A stretch of 15,018 bases of DNA from DAOTYE01 sp034434915 (GTDB lineage: Bacteria; Chloroflexota; Dehalococcoidia; Dehalococcoidales; RBG-16-60-22): contig DAOTYE010000071.1 of NCBI GenBank assembly GCA_034434915.1, forward strand, positions 1-15,018, in the 5' to 3' direction. Of this stretch, positions 1 through 8,278 are shown piece after piece; the stretch's first letter is position 1; every line of letters starts with the position of its first letter. The notes below the pieces were generated by a model. That model did not search any database. It saw nothing but the letters and a program-made list of their open reading frames with translations, and was not told the origin of the DNA. The translations under genes and the position numbers were made by a program.

Positions 1-2574
<2,574 letters not shown>

Positions 2575-2609
2575 TGCTTCAGATTTGATAGTAACTCCCG
2601 CTATTCAAT

Positions 2610-2620
2610 TGTTAAGGTGC
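2610..2620 (-). promoter_or_regulatory. boxA-like antitermination site in the 23S leader
   Basis: The minus strand reads GCACCTTAACA, which matches 9 of 11 positions of the E. coli rrn boxA core GCTCTTTAACA as I remember it. It lies about 35 nt before the mature 23S 5' end, where boxA sites occur in 16S-23S spacers. BoxA RNA is known to bind NusB/S10 and make polymerase resistant to termination. Identification is by sequence resemblance and position only. Confidence 0.55.
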
Positions 2621-2628
2621 CGATGAGA

Positions 2629-2663
2629 CAAAGAAAAAGCCTGGCGATTTTCTCTCCAGGCTT
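2629..2663 (-). terminator. Terminator-like hairpin with U-tract inside the 23S leader
   Basis: On the minus strand an 8-bp perfect stem (AAGCCTGG with CCAGGCTT, plus-strand arms 2637-2644 and 2656-2663) encloses an 11-nt loop and is followed at once by TTTTTCTTTG. That is the layout of a Rho-independent terminator, yet it lies between the 23S promoter and the 23S 5' end. An outer helix is also possible, with ATGAGA (2663-2668 side) pairing to TCTCAT (2623-2628 side), apart from one shared base. It could be an attenuator, an RNase III-type processing stem, or the end of a short leader RNA. On the plus strand the trailing T-run is poor, so it is unlikely to serve that direction. Confidence 0.6.
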
Positions 2664-2732
2664 CTCATTGAGACGCACTGGGGTACAATCGCTTCTGCTT
2701 TCTCTATGTCACCATCGCTAACACTGCATTTT

Positions 2733-2761
2733 AATATATCACTTCCACAAGCCTTTGTCAA
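2733..2761 (-). promoter_or_regulatory. Promoter of the 23S rRNA transcript
   Basis: The minus strand carries a perfect TTGACA (2756-2761), a 17-nt spacer and TATATT (2733-2738), a near-consensus sigma70-type promoter. Transcription would begin near 2726, giving a leader of about 150 nt before mature 23S. It shows that the 23S gene is transcribed on its own and not from a 16S promoter. Confidence 0.75.
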
Positions 2762-2823
2762 CACTTTCCACAGGATGTTTATACTTTTTTTCACTGCGGA
2801 AAAACAGTCAAAAAAATAGTTGT

Positions 2824-2846
2824 CCTCACGCTGACTATGCTATAAT
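2824..2846 (+). promoter_or_regulatory. Extended -10 promoter of argS
   Basis: TGCTATAAT (2838-2846) is a perfect -10 hexamer with the TG extension, which compensates for a poor -35 (TTGTCC at 2820-2825, only 15 nt away). The expected start is near 2853, giving a leader of about 40 nt. That is too short for a T-box riboswitch. The leader is A/T-rich and shows no good Shine-Dalgarno next to the ATG. Confidence 0.6.
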
Positions 2847-2894
2847 CTATATGCTTGCTGATAAGGATTAAAAGAAAAGCAAGATTTTTTATTT

Positions 2895-4553
2895 ATGCTT
2901 AAGAAACGCATCTCAGAGATACTGGCACAGGCGCTCACCGAAGCCCAGCGCGCCGGCAAACTGCCCGCCGTCACCCTGCCGGAGATAGTCATTGAGCGCC
3001 CGCAGAATGCCGAGCACGGCGACTATGCCTCAAGCCTGCCGCTGAAGCTCGCCCGGGCGATGAGCACCAATCCGCTTGCCATCGCTAAAGACATTGTGAG
3101 CTTCATAAAGCCCGCACCGGAAATAGACCGTGTGGACGTGGCGCCGCCCGGCTTTCTGAACTTCATCCTGAAGGGCGACTGGCTCACCCGGCAGGTGGAT
3201 ACTATTCTGGATGCAGGTGAAGCCTTCGGGAGGATGAACCCGCCTAAGAAGGCTCGCATCCAGATTGAGTTTGTCAGCGTGAACCCCACCGGTCCTCTCC
3301 ACGTGGGGCACGGTCGCGGGGCAGTGCTGGGAAGCACGCTTGCCAATGTCCTCACCGCCGCCGGCTATGAGGTGGTGAAGGAGTATTACATCAATGACGC
3401 CGGTAGCCAGGTGGCTGCCTTCACCAAATCAATCTACGCCCGCTACCTGCAGGAGCTGGGCATCAAGGCAGAGATGCCTACTGACGGCTACGTGGGGAGC
3501 TATGTCATTGACATGGCGAAGGAAATCATCGCCGAGCACGGCGATAAGTTCAGGAAGATGCCTGAATCTGAAGCACTTGCCGTGATTGAGCAAATCGGTC
3601 TGGAGAAGATGCTGGGGCAAATCCGGGCTGACCTGGAGAAGCTGGGCGTCACCTTTGACGTCTGGTTCAGTGAAAAGAGCCTCTACCGGGACGGGCAGTA
3701 TGACACCGTGATGTCCCTGCTCAAGAAGGGCGGTCACCTGACCGAGCGTGAAGGGGCGACATGGTTCGTCTCCACGGCGCTGGGCGAGGACAAGGACAAC
3801 GTGGTCGTCCGCAGTGACGGCTCACCAACCTACTTCGCCACAGACATTGCCTACCACTATGATAAGTTCATCAGGCGTAAATTTGACCAGGTCATCAATA
3901 TCTGGGGCGCCGACCACCTGGGGCACGTGTCCCGCATGAAGGCGGTGGTGGGCGCGCTGGGAATTGACCCCAACCGCCTGAAGGTCATCATCTCTCAGCT
4001 GGTCACCCTGCGCCGGGGCGGAGAGATTGTCCGGCTTTCCAAGCGCAGTGGCGATATCATCACTTTGCGAGAACTGATTGATGAAGTGGGGGCTGATGCC
4101 TGCCGCTTCGTCTTCCTGTCCCGCACCGCAGACGCCCAGATGGACTTTGACCTGGAGCTTGCCAAGAAGCAATCAGCGGAGAACCCGGTGTATTATGTCC
4201 AGTATGCCCACGCCCGCATCGCCAGCATCCTGCGCCTGGCTCAGGAAAAGAAAATCAGCTATGATGACGGCGATGCCTCTATGCTGACCTCTGAGCCGGA
4301 GCTGACCCTCATCCGCAAGATGCTGCTCATGCCGGAAATCATTGAGACCATCGCTGAGACGCTGGAGCCGCACCACCTCAGCTACTATGCCCAGGACCTG
4401 GCGACCGTCTTCCACAGCTTCTACAAGCAGTGCCGCGTGGTCACCGATGATGAGAAGCTGACCAAGGCGAGACTCAAGCTGGTGGCGGCGGCAAAAGCGG
4501 TGCTGAGCGGCACCCTCCATCTCATGGGGATGACCGCGCCGGAGAAGATGTAA
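2895..4553 (+). CDS. argS: Arginyl-tRNA synthetase
   Basis: Class I aminoacyl-tRNA synthetase of 552 aa that charges tRNA-Arg with arginine using ATP in the cytosol; the length is normal for bacterial ArgRS. In order it shows the N-terminal tRNA-recognition (Add1) domain at about 1-95, the Rossmann catalytic core with the HIGH-type motif HVGH at 136-139 inside a conserved NPTGPLHVGHGRG stretch, a KMSKS-region equivalent LSKRSG near residue 380, and a C-terminal helical DALR anticodon-binding domain ending in APEKM. The ATG at 2895 gives the expected N-terminus, but no clear Shine-Dalgarno precedes it; AAGGA at about 2863 is too distant, so initiation may rely on the A/T-rich unstructured leader. 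The gene is monocistronic: the next gene is on the opposite strand. A 5-bp GGGA/TCCC hairpin after the stop is too weak to call a terminator. Confidence 0.97.
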   Translation: MLKKRISEILAQALTEAQRAGKLPAVTLPEIVIERPQNAEHGDYASSLPLKLARAMSTNPLAIAKDIVSFIKPAPEIDRVDVAPPGFLNFILKGDWLTRQVDTILDAGEAFGRMNPPKKARIQIEFVSVNPTGPLHVGHGRGAVLGSTLANVLTAAGYEVVKEYYINDAGSQVAAFTKSIYARYLQELGIKAEMPTDGYVGSYVIDMAKEIIAEHGDKFRKMPESEALAVIEQIGLEKMLGQIRADLEKLGVTFDVWFSEKSLYRDGQYDTVMSLLKKGGHLTEREGATWFVSTALGEDKDNVVVRSDGSPTYFATDIAYHYDKFIRRKFDQVINIWGADHLGHVSRMKAVVGALGIDPNRLKVIISQLVTLRRGGEIVRLSKRSGDIITLRELIDEVGADACRFVFLSRTADAQMDFDLELAKKQSAENPVYYVQYAHARIASILRLAQEKKISYDDGDASMLTSEPELTLIRKMLLMPEIIETIAETLEPHHLSYYAQDLATVFHSFYKQCRVVTDDEKLTKARLKLVAAAKAVLSGTLHLMGMTAPEKM

Positions 4554-4583
4554 AGGGAAAATCTCCCTCTTAGACAGCCAGTT

Positions 4584-5043
4584 CTATCTAGTTCTCCTTC
4601 TGGCAGTATTGCGCTTCTTAGTAGCAGTTCTTTTTGCAACAGATTTTCGCCGTACTGACTTCCTAGTGACTTTCTTTCCGCTTGTTCTGGTAATTTTTGG
4701 CTTTTTATAACTGACTTTCCTCTTTATTGTTTTGTAACCAGCAATCCCTCCGAATATATCTCTGATTGCCGTTTGCCAATCTTCGTTGCTTTGCCATGGC
4801 AATTTCTACAAACGAGATAGCAGTTCTTTTGGCTGTTGTGTGCTGGATTATTGTCTTTGTGGTCGAAATTGTAAGAACCGTCTCCCCAAACCAGTTGCTT
4901 TTGCATTTTCTACAACGGGATGTTCTTACAAATTTCTTGTCACGGATATATTGCATCACATCTTTTCTAGCAGCAGATATCCACTCAATTTTCTTAGTAG
5001 TAATAGTGAAATTCCTTCTTGACGGCTCATCGTCCCAGTACAT
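4584..5043 (-). pseudogene. HNH endonuclease gene broken by two frameshifts
   Basis: Three consecutive minus-strand reading frames join into one protein of about 150 aa. Frame one (ATG at 5043) gives a basic N-terminus that starts MYWDDEPSRRNF and a first zinc CxxC (CRKC). Near 4890-4906 the sense moves to a second frame holding the HNH core: FDHKDNN, then NSQKNCYLVCRNCHGKAT with the second CxxC. Near 4760-4785 it moves again to a frame reading GYKTIKRKVSYKKP and a long Lys/Arg-rich tail ending at 4584. Both shifts are equivalent to a lost base. HNH domains cut DNA through a His-metal centre; the architecture recalls small HNH proteins of archaea and Chloroflexota. The segment is visibly more AT-rich than argS and gatA beside it, consistent with transfer. 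AGGGAAG before the ATG is a possible ribosome site. Sequencing error or programmed frameshifting remain possible. Confidence 0.75.
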
Positions 5044-5079
5044 TTTGCACTTCCCTGTCTTGAGTTTAGGGATTAGGAT

Positions 5080-6540
5080 TTAGATATTCGCTTTTCTCTT
5101 ATGCCATTCGGTCGCCTGCTCGTAGGCATAGGCTACTCTGAAGATGGTCTCCTCGCTGAAAGGCTTGCCGATGATTTGCATCCCTATGGGCAGACCATCT
5201 CCGAAACCCGCTGGAATAGAGATGGCAGGCAGTCCGGCGATGTTGATAGGGAGGGTGCAGACATCGCTGAGGTACATCTGGATGGGGTCGTCCACCTTCT
5301 CCCCAATCTTGAAGGGGACGGTGGGCGAGGTGGGCGTGATAAGAGCATCATACTTTTTGAAAGCTTCGTCAAACTCACGGCGGATGAGGGTGCGCACCTT
5401 CTGCGCTTTGAGGTAGTAGGCGTCATAATAGCCGGCGGAAAGGGCATACGTGCCGAGCATGATGCGGCGCTTTACCTCCGCACCGAACCCGTACTGGCGC
5501 GTCTTCTCCATGCTGTCCCACATCGTCTCGCCGTTGTAGGAGAAGCCGTACTTCACGCCGTCGTAGCGGGCTAAATTGGCTGACGCCTCGGACGGGGCGA
5601 TGATATAGTACACCGCGAGGGCATAGGGGGTGGAGGGCAGGGAGACATCCCAGTCAATCTGCGCGCCAAGCTCCTCCAGCTTGCTCACCGCAGACTTGAT
5701 TGCCAATGCCACCTCCGCTTGCATCCCCTCCACGAAATATTCCTTCGGCACGCCCAGCTTCATGCCCTTGAGGTCAGGCAGGAGCGCCCTGGTATAGTCC
5801 GGCACCGGCTGGGGCACGGAGGTGGAATCGCGCTTATCATAGCCGGCAATGCAGTTCAGCACGATAGCGCTATCAGTCACATCCTGTGTGAAGGGTCCAA
5901 TCTGGTCAAGACTGCTGGCAAAAGCGACTAATCCATATCGGCTCACCCTGCCGTACGTGGGTTTGAGCCCGACGACCGAGCAGAAGCCTGCCGGCTGGCG
6001 GATGGAGCCGCCAGTGTCCGAGCCGAGGGCATAAACCGTCTCCCCCGCCGCCACTGCCGCCGCCGAGCCGCCGCTGGAACCGCCGGGCACTCGTTCCAGG
6101 TCCCACGGGTTGTGGGTGACGAAGAAGGCGGAGTTCTCTGTTGATGACCCCATGGCGAACTCGTCCATGTTTGACTTGCCCAAAACGACTGCACCCGCCG
6201 CTTTCATCTTCTCCACCACGGTGGCATCATAGATGGGCACAAAGTTCTCCAATATTCTGGACGAGCACGTCGTCCTGATGCCCTTCGTACAGATAACATC
6301 TTTGATGAGGGCAGGGACGCCGCAGAGGGGGTTGTCATCCTTGTCGGCAAGCCGTTTGTCCGCCTGCTTCGCCTGCTCTAGCGCCACATCAGCCGTCACC
6401 GTCACAAAGGCTTTAAGCTTCGGCTCAAGCAGTGAGATGCGCTCAAGATATGACCTGGTCAGCTCCACGGACGAAATCTGCTTGCTTCTTAAGAGCCTGT
6501 GTGCTTCATGGATGGTCAGTCTCTTATGGTCAATGTTCAT
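5080..6540 (-). CDS. gatA: Glutamyl-tRNA(Gln)/aspartyl-tRNA(Asn) amidotransferase subunit A
   Basis: GatA of the GatCAB complex releases ammonia from glutamine, which GatB uses to convert Glu-tRNA(Gln) or Asp-tRNA(Asn) to the amidated forms. The protein is 486 aa, normal for the family. The amidase-signature Ser-cisSer-Lys triad is intact: Lys80 in LIKD, Ser155 in GGSSGGS and Ser179 in DTGGS, matching Lys79/Ser154/Ser178 of the S. aureus enzyme. The start at 6540 (MNIDHKRLT) is preferred over a longer frame because GGGGAGGG lies just upstream and the N-terminus then fits the family. The start overlaps the stop of the upstream membrane-protein gene in an ATGA, so translation is probably coupled. 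It is the last intact gene of an operon from the gatC promoter. gatB is not in the window. Confidence 0.97.
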   Translation of the reverse strand: MNIDHKRLTIHEAHRLLRSKQISSVELTRSYLERISLLEPKLKAFVTVTADVALEQAKQADKRLADKDDNPLCGVPALIKDVICTKGIRTTCSSRILENFVPIYDATVVEKMKAAGAVVLGKSNMDEFAMGSSTENSAFFVTHNPWDLERVPGGSSGGSAAAVAAGETVYALGSDTGGSIRQPAGFCSVVGLKPTYGRVSRYGLVAFASSLDQIGPFTQDVTDSAIVLNCIAGYDKRDSTSVPQPVPDYTRALLPDLKGMKLGVPKEYFVEGMQAEVALAIKSAVSKLEELGAQIDWDVSLPSTPYALAVYYIIAPSEASANLARYDGVKYGFSYNGETMWDSMEKTRQYGFGAEVKRRIMLGTYALSAGYYDAYYLKAQKVRTLIRREFDEAFKKYDALITPTSPTVPFKIGEKVDDPIQMYLSDVCTLPINIAGLPAISIPAGFGDGLPIGMQIIGKPFSEETIFRVAYAYEQATEWHKRKANI

Positions 6541-7187
6541 GGTCTTCCCTCCCCACGATGATGCTTTCTTTCTACCAGCCAGCCCACCAGCGGCGGTAGC
6601 CAGCATAAATTGGCGACGATGGTCTCCAGTGCGGTCAAGACCTGCGTGGCGGGACTGAAGCCGAACAGCCTGGCAATGAGCAGTCCTGCCGGCACCAGGA
6701 AAATAACTCCCAGGCTGGTGAGCATGACCGGGTTACGAAAATAAGCATTAAGCACTTTTCCCCAGCCTTTGCCTTTCCGTTTCAGATAAATGAGGCCTGA
6801 GATATTGGCACCAATCTGGTCGCTGTGGGCATAGAAATACGGAATGTAGAAGCCGCTCACGCCATAGACGTCCACACCTGCCAGGCGGCTGACAGCGTCA
6901 ATAATCCATGGCACCGGCATGCCCAGCAGTTTGCCCCAGCCATAAGCTTCCGCCATTGAGCCGGCGGCTTTGCGGAAGCGTTGACGCAGGGCATAAATAC
7001 CTTCAAAAATGCTCTCTCCTTCCCCAGCAAGTGTGCGCACAAGCCACTGCCCCACCGGACTGCGCTGAAGCCCGAACGCGTCAAAGATTCCGCCCAATGC
7101 CAAGCCGCCGGCAAAGCCAAAAAGGGTAAACTTGATAAGCTCGCCGAACTCCTTTTTCTCAGGGGCAGTGCGCTCAGCCTCAGCCAT
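6537..7187 (-). CDS. Unrecognised integral membrane protein in the gatCA operon
   Basis: A 216-aa protein I cannot assign to a family. It has a charged N-terminus (1-17), a hydrophobic segment at about 18-38 rich in glycine, amphipathic or partly hydrophobic stretches around 86-120, and two convincing membrane segments at about 153-175 and 183-204, followed by a short His/Arg-rich tail. No signal-peptidase site, transporter signature or enzyme motif is visible. It begins 3 nt after the gatC stop and its own stop overlaps the gatA start by four bases (ATGA), so it must be co-transcribed and probably translationally coupled. The antisense frames over it carry no recognisable protein. A link with the amidotransferase (membrane docking, for example) or mere hitch-hiking are both possible; the sequence does not decide. 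Confidence 0.85.
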   Translation of the reverse strand: MAEAERTAPEKKEFGELIKFTLFGFAGGLALGGIFDAFGLQRSPVGQWLVRTLAGEGESIFEGIYALRQRFRKAAGSMAEAYGWGKLLGMPVPWIIDAVSRLAGVDVYGVSGFYIPYFYAHSDQIGANISGLIYLKRKGKGWGKVLNAYFRNPVMLTSLGVIFLVPAGLLIARLFGFSPATQVLTALETIVANLCWLPPLVGWLVERKHHRGEGRP

Positions 7188-7190
7188 AAA

Positions 7191-7481
7191 CTACTCTTCA
7201 AAGACAGGCTTGATGCGGAAGTATTCGCCCTCACGGCGGGGGGCATTTGAGAGGATTTCATCCTGCGGAAATGACGGCGCCACTTCATCCTCCCGCATCA
7301 CGTTCTGAAGGTCTATTGACTGGGCGGTGGGAGGAACGTTGCTGGTGTCTACTTTTTTTAAGACCTCAAAGTTTTCCAGAATATTGGAAAGCTGTTCCCG
7401 GAACTTCTCAACTTCTGCTTCGCTCAAGCCCAGACGAGCCAGCCTGGCGATATGGAGCACCTCTTCACGACTCAGCTTCAT
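7191..7481 (-). CDS. gatC: Glutamyl-tRNA(Gln)/aspartyl-tRNA(Asn) amidotransferase subunit C
   Basis: A 96-aa subunit that wraps round GatA and stabilises its contact with GatB. The N-terminal helical part (EEVLHIARLARLGLSEAE) and the C-terminal VMREDEV ... GEYFRIKPVFEE are characteristic of GatC. The reading frame extends further upstream, but the ATG at 7481 is the likely start: it gives the usual MKLSREEV beginning and follows GAGGTGGG at a good distance. It is the first gene of the operon with the membrane protein and gatA, with its promoter 35-65 nt upstream. Confidence 0.95.
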   Translation of the reverse strand: MKLSREEVLHIARLARLGLSEAEVEKFREQLSNILENFEVLKKVDTSNVPPTAQSIDLQNVMREDEVAPSFPQDEILSNAPRREGEYFRIKPVFEE

Positions 7482-7515
7482 CTTCCCACCTCGTTTCAGC
7501 GCATTATTTCGCCAA

Positions 7516-7545
7516 ATTATAACACCCGCCTCCGCGCTCAAGCAA
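7516..7545 (-). promoter_or_regulatory. Promoter of the gatC-membrane protein-gatA operon
   Basis: The minus strand shows TTGCTT (7540-7545), an 18-nt spacer and a perfect TATAAT (7516-7521). The expected start is near 7509, about 28 nt before the gatC ATG. The -10 is strong and the -35 only partly matches, giving a believable promoter in the divergent gap between gatC and the NYN gene. Confidence 0.6.
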
Positions 7546-7589
7546 CAGAAGGGTTGGTGCGATAAGTCGTAATTTTACGCCAAAGGCTC

Positions 7590-7595
7590 TATAAT
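7590..7595 (+). promoter_or_regulatory. -10 element for the NYN/radical SAM gene pair
   Basis: A perfect TATAAT about 35 nt upstream of the NYN start, facing right. No good -35 lies 16-18 nt upstream (TCGTAA at 7567-7572 is the best placed) and there is no TG extension, so strength or activator need is uncertain. Together with the gatC promoter it makes the 7482-7630 gap a divergent promoter region. Confidence 0.45.
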
Positions 7596-7630
7596 GAGAA
7601 GAGAATATTGATTACGGGAGGTACTATGAT

Positions 7631-8278
7631 TTGGACCGAGTAATGATATTTATTGATGGCAGTAATGTCTACCATTCTCTCAAGAAGATATTTGGACGGA
7701 CTGACCTTGATTTTAAGAAATTCTGCCAGCAGCTGGTAGGACGGCGCAAGCTCGTACGCATCTACTATTACAACGCCAAGGTAGGCTTGAAAGAAGAACC
7801 GGAGCGGTTCCGGCATCAGCAGGCATTCTTTAACAGCATCAAAGATATTCCTTATTGTGAACTGAGGCTGGGCAGGTTAGTCTATACGAACCAGTGGCCC
7901 AATGTGCCTCCCTATGAGAAAGGCATTGACGTCCAGCTGGCGACCGACCTCATCACCCACGCCTTCCGCAACAACTATGATGTCGCCATCCTCGTCGGGG
8001 GGGATAACGATTTTATGGGCGCGCTCCAGGCGGTCAAAGACCAGGGCAAGCACGTAGAAGTGGCTTTGTTCGGTCGGGAGGGCACGTCCTTCCAGTTGAG
8101 AAGAGTGGCTGACCGCGTTATCACCCTGAATTCCCGCTTTCTCAGGGGCTGCTGGAAACCCCGCGAACAATCGCGGAAAGAGCCGCCACGGAACAACCAG
8201 CCACAGAATGGCCAGCAGGAAACGGACAGCTATGAAATGAGCGATGAGGTACAAGCAGAAACGCAGAGCGCCTGGTAG
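7631..8278 (+). CDS. NYN-domain protein (LabA/DUF88-like putative RNase)
   Basis: A 215-aa PIN-like NYN-domain protein. The N-terminal strand MIFIDGSNVYHS carries Asp9 and Asn12; KGID (97-100) supplies Asp100; LVGGDNDF (121-128) supplies Asp125 and Asp127. These are the usual metal-binding acidic positions, so an active Mg-dependent RNase is plausible, although substrates of most LabA-like proteins are unknown. After about residue 172 comes a polar Gln/Asn/Glu-rich tail without a fold signature. The start is taken as TTG at 7631, about 9 nt after GGGAGGT (7616-7622); the nearer ATG at 7626 is out of frame and the in-frame ATG at 7643 is far from the ribosome site. The 3' end overlaps the radical SAM gene by 35 nt in another frame. 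Confidence 0.88.
   Translation: MDRVMIFIDGSNVYHSLKKIFGRTDLDFKKFCQQLVGRRKLVRIYYYNAKVGLKEEPERFRHQQAFFNSIKDIPYCELRLGRLVYTNQWPNVPPYEKGIDVQLATDLITHAFRNNYDVAILVGGDNDFMGALQAVKDQGKHVEVALFGREGTSFQLRRVADRVITLNSRFLRGCWKPREQSRKEPPRNNQPQNGQQETDSYEMSDEVQAETQSAW

Noticed and set aside
2612..2794. 60-aa minus-strand frame in the 23S leader
   Set aside because: It spans the promoter -10 and the hairpin, so it cannot be translated from this transcript start; composition looks random.
2847..2894. T-box riboswitch upstream of argS
   Set aside because: The leader after the promoter is about 40 nt, far too short, and no T-box motif is present.
4554..4568. Terminator after argS
   Set aside because: Only a 5-bp AGGGA/TCCCT stem with a poor T-run; too weak to support.
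4766..5083. Plus-strand hydrophobic frame of 105 aa opposite the HNH gene
   Set aside because: It is the antisense of Lys-rich HNH coding sequence, which yields spurious Leu/Phe-rich frames; the HNH motifs on the minus strand explain the region.
6541..6606. Longer gatA with 22 extra N-terminal residues
   Set aside because: The added residues lie in the membrane-protein gene, do not fit GatA, and the ATG at 6540 has a strong GGGGAGGG ribosome site.
7482..7541. Longer gatC with 20 extra N-terminal residues
   Set aside because: It would begin within the operon promoter; ATG at 7481 has its own ribosome site and the family N-terminus.
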